A model generated the notes under the pieces. It had not been told where the DNA came from. It ran no database searches and saw only the letters and a list, made by a program, of their open reading frames with translations. The position numbers and the translations under genes were made by a program. 64,000 nucleotides of DNA from Novipirellula aureliae (GTDB taxonomy: Bacteria > Planctomycetota > Planctomycetia > Pirellulales > Pirellulaceae), in the NCBI RefSeq assembly GCF_007860185.1, contig NZ_SJPY01000002.1, positions 339,675 to 403,674 of the forward strand, written 5' to 3'. The first letter of the stretch is position 1. Each line of letters begins with the position of its first letter. This document shows, one piece after another, positions 37,130-45,304 of the stretch.

Positions 37130-38026
37130 TCAATCTAGTTTGCGACGGAGTTTTCTTACCGTCTCTTGGATCACTAGCGGGAACTTGCTGCGCAGAAAAT
37201 TGCTACTACCAAACCAAACTGGCGGTTCATGCAGCACGATATTCACGCTGACCAAACAGGCGTCTGCGAGCGACTCGTCGATACTTCCAAGCGATTGCAC
37301 GAGAATGTAGCCGCCCGCACCTCGGTATGGCAAAGCATTGCCTTCGATTTGATTGCCAAGTGAGTCACGATCGAGTGGGGACCATCGTGCGGCATAACGA
37401 TCAGACGAGTCGATCGAATCGAGCAATCGCCAACTTGAAATGACACTCGAATCGGCATGAGTCGTTTGGGACGCAACAACGCCTCGAAGTAGTACGCGAT
37501 TCATCAACGGCACGGTGGCGAATCCGAAATGAACGTCGGGTGACATACGGATCCCACGATCGAGCAATTGTGCAGTGGTCAATTGCACGAACGCTTCGTC
37601 GGATGAAGGATTGGCTTCTCGTTTCGGATCGTTGTCGTTACGGCCTGTGAAAACAGATGACATCCAGTCGCGATCCCGCAACCGCTCGAGGCTTTCGTGG
37701 ATAACGAATTGAAATCGGATCGAATGTCCGATGCGTTTATTGGAATCGTCGTAAAGGTAATCCAAATCGATCGAGATCGGAGCGGTAACACTGTCGCGAG
37801 TGAATCGTTTCCAATCGTATCGCTGAGCGATCCGATCTCGCTGGCCTGGATCCGACCGATCCATTATCTCCGGCTTATCGAGTTTTACGGTCACCTCAGC
37901 CGTCAACGCGATCCCCTGTTCGGTCAACGACTGCAGCATTTCATCGCCTCCGCTAGCATTTCCGCTGTAAATCAAAACGCTGTGGATCAAGAAAACGATC
38001 GTCCAAACAAAACGAGAAACTCGCAT
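37130..38026 (-). CDS. Exported protein of unknown function, about 298 residues
   Basis: The ATG at 38026 begins a signal-like segment (MRVSRFVWTIVFLIHSVLIY) and is preferred over upstream ATGs at 38047 and 38074, which only add hydrophilic residues. The mature protein contains KRFTRDSVTAPISIDLDYLY, SIRFQFVIHESLERLRDRDW and GYILVQSLGSIDESLADACL. None of these matches a family I recognise. It is probably periplasmic or anchored. It stands alone on the minus strand and is divergent from dapB, with about 180 bp between the chosen starts. No Shine-Dalgarno sequence is visible. Confidence 0.75.
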   Translation of the reverse strand: MRVSRFVWTIVFLIHSVLIYSGNASGGDEMLQSLTEQGIALTAEVTVKLDKPEIMDRSDPGQRDRIAQRYDWKRFTRDSVTAPISIDLDYLYDDSNKRIGHSIRFQFVIHESLERLRDRDWMSSVFTGRNDNDPKREANPSSDEAFVQLTTAQLLDRGIRMSPDVHFGFATVPLMNRVLLRGVVASQTTHADSSVISSWRLLDSIDSSDRYAARWSPLDRDSLGNQIEGNALPYRGAGGYILVQSLGSIDESLADACLVSVNIVLHEPPVWFGSSNFLRSKFPLVIQETVRKLRRKLD

Positions 38027-38206
38027 TTTTGCGAATCGACAACTCATCGTCAGTCGTTGGTATGAAGTCATCATTACGAAGCTAAAATGGGGTGATCATT
38101 CCGGGTAGAATGCAATCGTAATCGCAAACGCGTTGATTGGGCGAGGTTCATCGAACTTTTTTTGCCCATGATGGCAGCGACTGGAAAACCAGGTACATTA
38201 AGTCGT

Positions 38207-39019
38207 ATGAGCACTACAATCAAACTTGCCGTTCATGGAGCGGCCGGGCGCATGGGGCGTCGAGTTGTTGCCCTTGCGTCCGAAGACAACTCCCTGCAAA
38301 TCGTTTCGGCGATCGATCATGAATCCAACCCGCGTAGAGGCCAAGACGCTGGCGTTATCGCTGGATTTGCACCGATCGGTGTGAATCTGACAAGCGTTTG
38401 GCCTGAGGAAGAGGTCGACGTCGTCATCGACTTTTCGCTGCCTGAAGCGATCGATCGCTGTATCGAAAATTGTGTCGAAGCGACCATACCGTTGGTCGTT
38501 GCAACGACGGGATTGTCGGAGGCGCAGCAAGCAAAGCTGAAAGCCGCCGGCGAATTGATCCCGGTCGTTTGGGCACCAAGCATGTCATTGGCTGTCAACT
38601 TGACGATGAAGCTAGCCGCAGAGGTTGCCGAAACGCTTGACGACGTAGCAGGCGGTTTGGATGTCGAAATCATCGAACGGCACCATCGGTTTAAGACGGA
38701 TGCACCGAGTGGCACAGCCCTCAAGTTTGGTGAATTGATTGCCAAGAAACTGGGGCCTGAGACGAGGCATGTTCATGGCCGCGAGGGACAAACGGGCGAG
38801 CGAACGCAAAGCGAAATCGGCTATCACGCCGTCCGTGTCGGTGACAACCCCGGTGAACATACGATTGTTTTCGGGATGCTCGGCGAGCGCATCGAGCTAA
38901 AAGTCGCGGCGAGCAACCGTGATTGCTATGCCAGCGGTGCGATCGCAGCAGCCAAATGGTTGATCGGACGTCCCAAAGGAATCTACAACATGTTCGATGT
39001 CCTAGGACTTGATGCTTAG
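38207..39019 (+). CDS. dapB: 4-hydroxy-tetrahydrodipicolinate reductase
   Basis: DapB reduces 4-hydroxy-tetrahydrodipicolinate to tetrahydrodipicolinate with NAD(P)H in the cytoplasm, the second committed step towards diaminopimelate and lysine. The ATG at 38207 gives the canonical beginning MSTTIKLAVHGAAGRMGRRV with the nucleotide-binding GxxGxMG. VVATTGLSEAQ, WAPSMSLAVNL and the catalytic and substrate motif EIIERHHRFKTDAPSGTA are all present. The length of about 270 residues is normal for the family. The next small gene starts 22 bp downstream on the same strand. Presence of dapB fits with recent findings that planctomycetes make diaminopimelate-containing peptidoglycan. Confidence 0.95.
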   Translation: MSTTIKLAVHGAAGRMGRRVVALASEDNSLQIVSAIDHESNPRRGQDAGVIAGFAPIGVNLTSVWPEEEVDVVIDFSLPEAIDRCIENCVEATIPLVVATTGLSEAQQAKLKAAGELIPVVWAPSMSLAVNLTMKLAAEVAETLDDVAGGLDVEIIERHHRFKTDAPSGTALKFGELIAKKLGPETRHVHGREGQTGERTQSEIGYHAVRVGDNPGEHTIVFGMLGERIELKVAASNRDCYASGAIAAAKWLIGRPKGIYNMFDVLGLDA

Positions 39020-39040
39020 CCACTCTTCCAGTAGTTAACG

Positions 39041-39406
39041 ATGGCGAAATGTGACCAAGGATATCTTTGCGAAGTTTGTGGCAACGACGTTACCGGAATT
39101 GTCGATAGCGACTTGTACCTACGGTATGTGATCGGCGAACTCGACCCGGAGGTGCTACACACTTCACCCGAGCGTCACTTGCGCTGTAACCCTGTTTTGG
39201 CTCAGTTTATTGACCATGTGGATTTCGAACCGGTCGTCGTTTTGGGCGAACTATCACGCAATCATTTGGACACTGAATTTGTGAGCCAGCGGTCCAAGCT
39301 GGTCACTCGCGGTTATGAGCGGCTTAGAGAAATTGCTGCGGAAGAAGGCGTCCGAGATGTGACCGCATATCCGTTGCCGGATGTAATCGATCGCTATCGA
39401 GGATAG
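39041..39406 (+). CDS. Small cytoplasmic protein of unknown function with a CxxC pair
   Basis: A 121-residue protein that follows dapB by 22 bp. It begins MAKCDQGYLCEVCGNDVTGI, with Cys residues at 4, 10 and 13 and another at 49 (HLRCNPVLAQFI), a pattern that could bind a metal ion. The rest (FEPVVVLGELSRNHLDTEFV, YERLREIAAEEGVRDV) looks like a compact alpha/beta fold. No signal peptide or membrane span is seen. I do not recognise a named family. It is probably co-transcribed with dapB. Confidence 0.7.
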   Translation: MAKCDQGYLCEVCGNDVTGIVDSDLYLRYVIGELDPEVLHTSPERHLRCNPVLAQFIDHVDFEPVVVLGELSRNHLDTEFVSQRSKLVTRGYERLREIAAEEGVRDVTAYPLPDVIDRYRG

Positions 39407-39417
39407 ATGTGATTCCT

Positions 39418-39440
39418 ATTAGCCGCTTTGGCGATAGCCA
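39418..39440. repeat. Fragment of the long palindromic repeat
   Basis: ATTAGCCGCTTTGGCGATAG matches, with one change, the outer arm of the long palindromes (ATTAGCCGTTTTGGCGATAG at 54844). The rest of the element is missing, so this is probably a decayed end. The remaining gap to 39606 contains no gene. Confidence 0.6.
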
Positions 39441-39606
39441 CGATTCCGACGGAATGCTCGACCAACCCTTGAGCTGCGTCCATGGCCATTACCTTTTACC
39501 TTTCGTGCCCTCGGCACTCCCTAACGCGACTCCCCAAAACCGTAACCGGGGCTAATGCCCAAACGGCTGATTTATTGTTCCACTCCTCCCAAAAACGACT
39601 TGTCTC

Positions 39607-40887
39607 GTGCGAAGCAATCTTTTCAAACAGGGCTTTTTGAGCCTACTCGCCAGCCAGTTTTTTGGTGCGATGAACGACAATGTGCTCAAGGGCGTGTTGA
39701 CGTTCATGGTCATTGATGGAGCGTGGAAAGGGTTATTAGGCGATGGCGGGCAAGGAATCGTCGGGATTTGTTTTACGATCCCGTTTATCTTGCTATCGGG
39801 TTACGCTGGCCAAATTGCGGACCGCTATTCGAAACGCTCCGTCACACTCTGGGTCAAGATCGCCGAAATACCGATCGCCATTGTTGCAGGCATTGGTTTT
39901 GTCACCGGCAATCTGTGGCTAACCTTATTTGCGTTGGTTGCCTTGACATGCCAAAGTGCTTTTTTTGGGCCAGCAAAATACGGGATGATTCCCGAACTCG
40001 TCGACGATTCGGATCTCAGCCGTGCCAACGGTACGATCAACATGATGACCAATGTTGCGGTGATCGCTGGTACATTAATCGCCGGAGCGGTTAGTGATGT
40101 TTACAGTCCTCAAAACGGTGCGGTGGGAATACGATGGATTCCCATCGCAACACTCCTTTCGATTTCCATTGCGGGATTGATTGCAGCCTGGTTTTTAACA
40201 CCGCTGCAACCAGGGGCGCGAAGTTTGAAATTCGACTTTAACCCCTTCACGACTTACATCCTCACCATTCGGGAAATGGCGAAAACACGACTGTTAATGG
40301 TCATGATGGCTTGGGGTTATTTTTATCTGCTTGCTGGCATCGCTCTGTTCATCGTCCCAGAATACACGATCGTCCTTGGCATCAATCGGAGCGAAGCGAG
40401 CGTCTTGATGGGAGTGCTCGGTGTTGCGATCGGAGTCGGTTGTGCGGTTGCCGGTTTAATCTCAGGGCATCGAATCGAAGTTCGTTTGATCCCGATCGGC
40501 GCGGCAGGCTTGGTATTGTTTTTCGCCCTACTCGGGCTCGTACCACCTTCCTTACCCGATCGAGCACCGATGATCCGAGTAGCGTTAAGCAACGTCGCCC
40601 TCTTCATCCTGGGGGCTGGCTTCTTCGCAGGATTCTACATTATCCCGTTGCAGGCACTCCTGCAAAAGCTGTCACCGGATGATGAGCGAGGGCGATTTTT
40701 GGGAACCGCCAATGCGGTTTCGTTCGCATTTCTGACGGTAGCCGCGCTTTTCTATTGGGCGATCCGCCCGGTCTTTGGTGATGAACCTCAAAACATTTTT
40801 TGGGTCAGCAGCATTTTGATGGCGGTCGGTGCCGCGTTCTTCTTGTGGAAACTGCGAGGAACGGGCGTGATGGTGGGTAAAGGTTAG
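39607..40887 (+). CDS. Major facilitator superfamily transporter, LplT-like
   Basis: A 426-residue polytopic inner-membrane protein with about twelve hydrophobic spans. The start is GTG at 39607, giving MRSNLFKQGFLSLLASQFFG; no good Shine-Dalgarno sequence precedes it. The early FFGAMNDNVLKGVLTFMV and the loop GYAGQIADRYSKRSVTLWVK (a variant of the MFS GxxxDRxGR motif) are typical of the lysophospholipid transporter LplT/acyltransferase-linked group. The domain SAFFGPAKYGMIPELVDDSD also matches that group. No fused acyltransferase domain is present. It is followed within 7 bp by the arsS gene. The substrate is not certain. Confidence 0.85.
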   Translation: MRSNLFKQGFLSLLASQFFGAMNDNVLKGVLTFMVIDGAWKGLLGDGGQGIVGICFTIPFILLSGYAGQIADRYSKRSVTLWVKIAEIPIAIVAGIGFVTGNLWLTLFALVALTCQSAFFGPAKYGMIPELVDDSDLSRANGTINMMTNVAVIAGTLIAGAVSDVYSPQNGAVGIRWIPIATLLSISIAGLIAAWFLTPLQPGARSLKFDFNPFTTYILTIREMAKTRLLMVMMAWGYFYLLAGIALFIVPEYTIVLGINRSEASVLMGVLGVAIGVGCAVAGLISGHRIEVRLIPIGAAGLVLFFALLGLVPPSLPDRAPMIRVALSNVALFILGAGFFAGFYIIPLQALLQKLSPDDERGRFLGTANAVSFAFLTVAALFYWAIRPVFGDEPQNIFWVSSILMAVGAAFFLWKLRGTGVMVGKG

Positions 40888-40894
40888 AAAAATC

Positions 40895-41938
40895 ATGCAA
40901 TTGTCACTAAAACGCCAACAAAACGCTCTACAACATGCCGCGGAGCAGCGTCGGATTTTGGAACAAGATTCTAACCCGACGTTGCCAACTTTTCAGAACA
41001 TGCTGACGCAGCGTTCCCTGCCAACGCTACGCGCTTCGTCGATTGAAGTGATACAGATTAACGTAGGAAAATTGTGCAATCAAACTTGTACGCATTGCCA
41101 TGTCGATGCGGGGCCAGATCGACGCGAAAGCATGACGCGGGAAACAGCCGAGGAAGTGCTCTTGGCACTTTCGCGAAGCCAAGCGTCGACGCTCGATATC
41201 ACGGGTGGTGCCCCCGAAATGAACCCCCATTTCCGCTTCCTCGTCGAACAAGCTCGCCATCAAGGTTTGCGAGTGATCGACCGTTGCAACTTGACCATTT
41301 TGATGGCCAATGGTTTTAAGGATCTACCCGAGTTTTTGGCCAAGCATGGAGTCGAGGTTGTCGCTTCGCTGCCTTGTTATTTGGAAGACAACTGCGATAG
41401 CCAACGTGGTGAAGGTGTTTTTGCACGATCGATGGATGCCTTAACTCGGCTCAATGAATTGGGCTACGGACGCGAGGAAACCGGCTTGAAGTTGACACTG
41501 GTTTACAACCCGACCAATACGTCACTGCCGCCGAACCAAACGGAACTTGAGGCGGTTTATCGACGTGAGTTGAAACGGCGTCATGGAGTTGTCTTTAGCG
41601 AATTGCACACAATCACCAATCTTCCCATCAGCCGGTTTTTGAACGATTTGCTGCAAAGCGGCAAGTATGAGGACTACATGCAAAAGCTGGTCGACGCGTT
41701 TAATCCATTGACCGTCGAGGCGGTCATGTGCCGATCGATGGTGTCCGTCGACTGGGAAGGGTACCTGTACGACTGCGACTTCAATCAGATGTTGGCGATG
41801 AAGCTAGAGGGGGATTTGCCGACCCATATCCGCGATTTCAATGCAGCAGCATTAGCAAATCGGTTGATTCAAACGGGAAGACATTGCTTCGGTTGTACAG
41901 CCGGATCAGGCTCGAGTTGCCAAGGAGCGATTCGGTGA
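40895..41938 (+). CDS. arsS: Arsenosugar biosynthesis-type radical SAM protein
   Basis: A 347-residue radical SAM protein with the cluster motif CNQTCTHCH (CxxxCxxC), then VDAGPDRRESM, TLDITGGAPEMNPHFRFLVE and the C-terminal cysteine region HCFGCTAGSGSSCQGAI. This is the pattern of ArsS-type enzymes (DUF3641 C-terminus), which form the adenosyl-arsenic carbon bond of arsenosugars. Several relatives are selenoproteins; here the corresponding codons are ordinary Cys codons. No arsM methyltransferase lies in the window, so the arsenic role is by family only. The ATG is 7 bp after the MFS stop, suggesting co-transcription. It converges with the FMN reductase gene across a palindrome. Confidence 0.88.
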   Translation: MQLSLKRQQNALQHAAEQRRILEQDSNPTLPTFQNMLTQRSLPTLRASSIEVIQINVGKLCNQTCTHCHVDAGPDRRESMTRETAEEVLLALSRSQASTLDITGGAPEMNPHFRFLVEQARHQGLRVIDRCNLTILMANGFKDLPEFLAKHGVEVVASLPCYLEDNCDSQRGEGVFARSMDALTRLNELGYGREETGLKLTLVYNPTNTSLPPNQTELEAVYRRELKRRHGVVFSELHTITNLPISRFLNDLLQSGKYEDYMQKLVDAFNPLTVEAVMCRSMVSVDWEGYLYDCDFNQMLAMKLEGDLPTHIRDFNAAALANRLIQTGRHCFGCTAGSGSSCQGAIR

Positions 41939-41943
41939 AGGTT

Positions 41944-42001
41944 GGAGTACAGCCTTTAGGCGATTCGGTGAGGCGAGGGAGTCGGCTAAAGCCTGGACTC
42001 C
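41944..42001. terminator. Imperfect palindrome between convergent genes
   Basis: Arms GGAGTACAGCCTTTAGGCGA (41944-41963) and TCGGCTAAAGCCTGGACTCC (41982-42001) pair at 17 of 20 positions. The second arm overlaps the stop codon of the FMN reductase. A fragment of the same motif (GGCTGGACTCCAA) occurs at about 4841 between exbD and the next gene. It is both a possible bidirectional terminator and a dispersed repeat. Confidence 0.7.
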
Positions 42002-42522
42002 GACTTATTAACCGCATCTGCGAGTCCCACGGTTTCTTTCACTAAAACCTTGACGCGTGCATCGATGTCATCGTCAGCTAGCGAGTCGCCCTCGAAAGCT
42101 TCACCGGTTGCGTAGATAAACCTTGGAACGATCAGGCAGCGAAAATCGAGCATCAAACTGTTCGCCAATCCCATTGCGGACATATAACTGCCCTGACCTC
42201 CTGCAGACAACATCATGCTGACCACTTTGCCAGTCCATGCTCGGCCTGTTAATTCGACAGCATTCTTAACCGCGGCGTTGACATCGTAGTTGTAGACGGG
42301 CGATGCGACCAATATCGCCTCAGCCGATTCGATCAGACTTGACAGATGTTTAACATTCTCGTCGCCATAAGCGATCGCGCCATCACACGCCGGCAGCGGC
42401 GTGACGGCCAAATCAAAGAGCGTGACTTCGCGACCGATCGATTGCAGTTCTTCCACGGATGCTTTGGCCAGAATTCGGCTACGGCTATCGGGATGCAAAC
42501 TGGCACTAAGAACTAAGAACAT
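41986..42522 (-). CDS. NADPH-dependent FMN reductase-family flavoprotein
   Basis: The ATG at 42522 begins MFLVLSASLHPDSRSRILAK, the usual flavodoxin-like phosphate loop start; codons further upstream add no domain. The protein has 178 residues, normal for the NADPH-dependent FMN reductase family. AILVASPVYNYDVNAAVKNA is the flavin-binding loop and VVSMMLSAGGQGSYMSAMGL follows the pattern of the family. Members are cytoplasmic and reduce free flavin, quinones or chromate. It ends inside a palindrome shared with arsS and is preceded by the unknown gene at 42599, 77 bp away on the same strand. Confidence 0.88.
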   Translation of the reverse strand: MFLVLSASLHPDSRSRILAKASVEELQSIGREVTLFDLAVTPLPACDGAIAYGDENVKHLSSLIESAEAILVASPVYNYDVNAAVKNAVELTGRAWTGKVVSMMLSAGGQGSYMSAMGLANSLMLDFRCLIVPRFIYATGEAFEGDSLADDDIDARVKVLVKETVGLADAVNKSESRL

Positions 42523-42598
42523 GCGGAAATATACCTTTTTCGTTGAAACGGACAACGAAAATGCTCGCAAATTTAGTGTTGCTTGTCGAGCGGGGGTC

Positions 42599-43303
42599 CT
42601 ACCATGCCCCTGCGAAATCATCGCCGTCCATGCCCAGACGATTCTTCAATTGTTCGAATTGATCGTAATATCGATCATTGCTGCTGTGAACATGCTCAGC
42701 TTCGGTGATAAATCGAATCTCATCGTCTGGATAGACATCACCATCGATCAAGAGTCGAGAGAATTCGTCAAGCGGGTCGCCGTAGGCAATGAGAAGTTTG
42801 TGCTCATCAAGTTGGACTTCTTGTCGTTTTGAAGGGTTCACGATAGCGATTCCAGTACAGCCATCGTTGAGAAGCAGGTCTTCAAACTCAAGCAAGGTAC
42901 TTTTCAGAACCGGTGCGTCTATATGCTCGCGATACAGGTCCTCGTGTCCCGAATTGCCTTGGTGGCTGGTTTCGAGAACCACATCGACGACTGGACCGAG
43001 AGGATCGATGAGGTCAAGGAATAGATCCATCAGACGATGACGGGTAGCCGCCGCCAGAATAACGGGTGTCGCCGCTCCGCTCGTTTCATCAACATACTGG
43101 TCGTAGCGAAAGCCTTGTCGAGGCACGATCTGCAAATCGTATGAAGGACGAATCGCGTCGGTCAAATCGAACACACCATAGGATTCAATTCCCATGTGCG
43201 TTTGCAGTTCTTCGTCGGTAAGAGTCTCGAAACTGCCGCTAGCGATCGACTGCGTTGCGTTGTCGCTGACGGCGTTTCGAAGTATGCGTTTGAGAAAACC
43301 CAT
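42599..43303 (-). CDS. Protein of unknown function, 234 residues
   Basis: The protein starts MGFLKRILRNAVSDNATQSI and lacks a signal peptide or span. It is acidic, with LTDAIRPSYDLQIVPRQGFR, PVILAAATRHRLMDLFLDLI, LGPVVDVVLETSHQ and LLNDGCTGIAIVNPSKRQEV. The ordered alternation of strands and helices suggests one globular alpha/beta domain. No motif identifies a family that I know. It lies upstream of the FMN reductase gene on the same strand with a 76-bp gap and may share its transcript. Confidence 0.75.
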   Translation of the reverse strand: MGFLKRILRNAVSDNATQSIASGSFETLTDEELQTHMGIESYGVFDLTDAIRPSYDLQIVPRQGFRYDQYVDETSGAATPVILAAATRHRLMDLFLDLIDPLGPVVDVVLETSHQGNSGHEDLYREHIDAPVLKSTLLEFEDLLLNDGCTGIAIVNPSKRQEVQLDEHKLLIAYGDPLDEFSRLLIDGDVYPDDEIRFITEAEHVHSSNDRYYDQFEQLKNRLGMDGDDFAGAW

Positions 43304-43624
43304 GCTGGTTTCCGATCCCGTTAACTGTTGGGGGGAGTATTTAGTGACGGATGACGATCAGGAAATATCGCGATCGTCTCGATGGATCCGAATGCGAAAT
43401 CTCTACACCCAACGTTAGGTCACGTTCCTGCCGAGGTCGAAGAATGATGACCAAGCGAGCAGGTCTATTTGCACTGGCGTCCGCACATTCGTCATTCCTC
43501 TGCCAATCGCCATAACCCAACCCGTTTAAAAGCACCGTTTCCCTCATTTGGTTGGCAATACCGCCCTGACGACTCTTGTTTTCCCGATTACAATGCCAAC
43601 AATCTTTTCGTTGATCTCCAGATC
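43304..43624. promoter_or_regulatory. Divergent intergenic region
   Basis: About 320 bp between the start of the unknown gene at 43303 (minus) and the lipoprotein ATG at 43625 (plus). It must carry both promoters. No clear -35/-10 pair, operator or hairpin stands out by eye. Confidence 0.4.
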
Positions 43625-45304
43625 ATGCCGTCTTCGTCAATCAAGGTGACCAGAGTGGTTCCCAGAGCTTCGATCGTTTCACGACTATTCACGGGCCTAA
43701 TCACGGGCCTTGCCCTCTGGCCTCTCCTGACTTTCGTTGGCTGCGATATCCCCAATCGCGCACCGATCGTTCCGCCCGAGGTTGCGAGAGCGAGGGAAAT
43801 CGCTGCAAACCGCCCCATCGAACCCGAGAAAGAGCCCGATCGGATCCAGAGGAACTTCGCGGGCGACTGGCAAGCTTGGTATGCCTACTACATCAAAAAC
43901 CGGCATGTCGGCTACGCACATCGCACAGTCAAAGCCGAAGGCGAAGCGCCCACGCAGCGAATCAAGCTCAATCTTGAAGAACTTATGATTCTCAACCCAC
44001 GAGGCATCTCGCGTTTGGTCCAGCGGACAAGCGAGCAAAGCAGTGAGTTGGTCAATGGAAATCTGATTAGTTTCGAAACGCAATTGTCAGTCGGGCCAGT
44101 GATGACACGCACGACGGGGATGTCGGAAGACATCCGTTTTTCACTGACCAAAACGAGAGCAAACTATCAAGTTTCAAAAAAAATCGATTGGAATCCCGAT
44201 GTCCGAGGTCTCATGGCGATCGCGTCTTCCTTACGCCGCGATCCGATGACCTCAGGTGAGACACGCGTCTTTGAAATGATCCTGCCGACCGAGCAAAAAA
44301 TCGGCACGGTACGGATGAAATGTAACGGCCCAGCCGCCGTCCCGATGCTCGATGGCAAGGACCACCGCTTGATTGAGGTGAACGTGCAAATTGATCGTGA
44401 CGAAGACGACAAACGAGTGTTGGTTGTCTGGACCGATGAGCAAGGAATGGTCCAGCGAACGTATGATTCGTCTCGCGATCTGGTTATCTACCAAACCGAC
44501 ATGCGAACCGCGACAAGGGGTATGCCCGAAGCAGAAGAGATTGCTGGACTTGCATCGACCGAAGTTCGCGGGGATCTCGAAAACCCTGCCGAAACGCAAC
44601 GCGTTGGCTTCAAAATGTTGCGTCGGCACAAAGCGACTTCCGCCGACGATATTCTCGTCAAACCACAACCCGACCAATTTGTACGAGAAATGAACGATGG
44701 GTCATTGTTGGTGCTGGTCACCCGCTTGGACGAAGTGGCCAAGAATGGTTTCGTCGGCGTGGATTTAGCGGTCGACAAAAACGACAGTCGCCCCAACGTG
44801 ATGGTCGACTACAACGAGCCGATGGTTCGACGAATCGCCCAAGCGACCATCGGGGTCGGACAACTTAAACAACGCGAATTGGCATTGGAATTGGCCCGGT
44901 CTACGAATCGGTTGACCCAGTTAAACTCGGAGTCAAAAATGTTTCCACGAGCATCCGAAGTCGCAAGGGACGCCGAAAGCGATTCGATCGGGCATGCGGT
45001 TTTGTTGGCGGCACTGTTGAGGGCAAAAGGAATCCCGTCGCGGATTGCATTCGGTTTTCGTTATCGCAACTTGTCGGAACCACAAATGGTTTTCCATGCC
45101 TGGACGCTCGCCCACGTCGATGACGAATGGTTATCCCTTGACGCCACCACCGGCGGCATCGCGGCGGCCGACCGATTGACCCTTTCGACAAGCAATCTAA
45201 GCGAAAAGAATGTCAACGATGCACTGGTTCCTATTCTCGACTTCTTAGGAACCTATAACATCGAGGTTGTCCTTTCGGCCGTTCGCTATCAAGAAGCGAG
45301 ATAG
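43625..45304 (+). CDS. Lipoprotein with transglutaminase-like fold, catalytic Cys replaced
   Basis: The ATG at 43625 gives a lipoprotein signal ending LTFVGC; upstream residues in frame do not resemble a leader. The 559-residue protein is probably anchored to a membrane facing the periplasm. Near the C-terminus, DSIGHAVLLAALLRAKGIPS, FHAWTLAHVDDEWLSLDAT matches the transglutaminase-like superfamily (typical pattern D-C-T-E-H-A-V-L-L-A). The His and Asp of the triad are kept, but the Cys position reads Ser (D-S-I-G-H). Transamidation or peptidase activity is therefore doubtful, although a Ser nucleophile cannot be excluded. A duplicated 12-bp stretch (TCACGGGCCTAA) lies in the signal region. 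Its 3' end overlaps the convergent gene by 74 bp. Confidence 0.85.
   Translation: MPSSSIKVTRVVPRASIVSRLFTGLITGLALWPLLTFVGCDIPNRAPIVPPEVARAREIAANRPIEPEKEPDRIQRNFAGDWQAWYAYYIKNRHVGYAHRTVKAEGEAPTQRIKLNLEELMILNPRGISRLVQRTSEQSSELVNGNLISFETQLSVGPVMTRTTGMSEDIRFSLTKTRANYQVSKKIDWNPDVRGLMAIASSLRRDPMTSGETRVFEMILPTEQKIGTVRMKCNGPAAVPMLDGKDHRLIEVNVQIDRDEDDKRVLVVWTDEQGMVQRTYDSSRDLVIYQTDMRTATRGMPEAEEIAGLASTEVRGDLENPAETQRVGFKMLRRHKATSADDILVKPQPDQFVREMNDGSLLVLVTRLDEVAKNGFVGVDLAVDKNDSRPNVMVDYNEPMVRRIAQATIGVGQLKQRELALELARSTNRLTQLNSESKMFPRASEVARDAESDSIGHAVLLAALLRAKGIPSRIAFGFRYRNLSEPQMVFHAWTLAHVDDEWLSLDATTGGIAAADRLTLSTSNLSEKNVNDALVPILDFLGTYNIEVVLSAVRYQEAR

Noticed and set aside
40895..41938. Selenocysteine version of the ArsS-type protein
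   Set aside because: The C-terminal CFGCTAG region uses ordinary Cys codons and no in-frame TGA precedes the stop.
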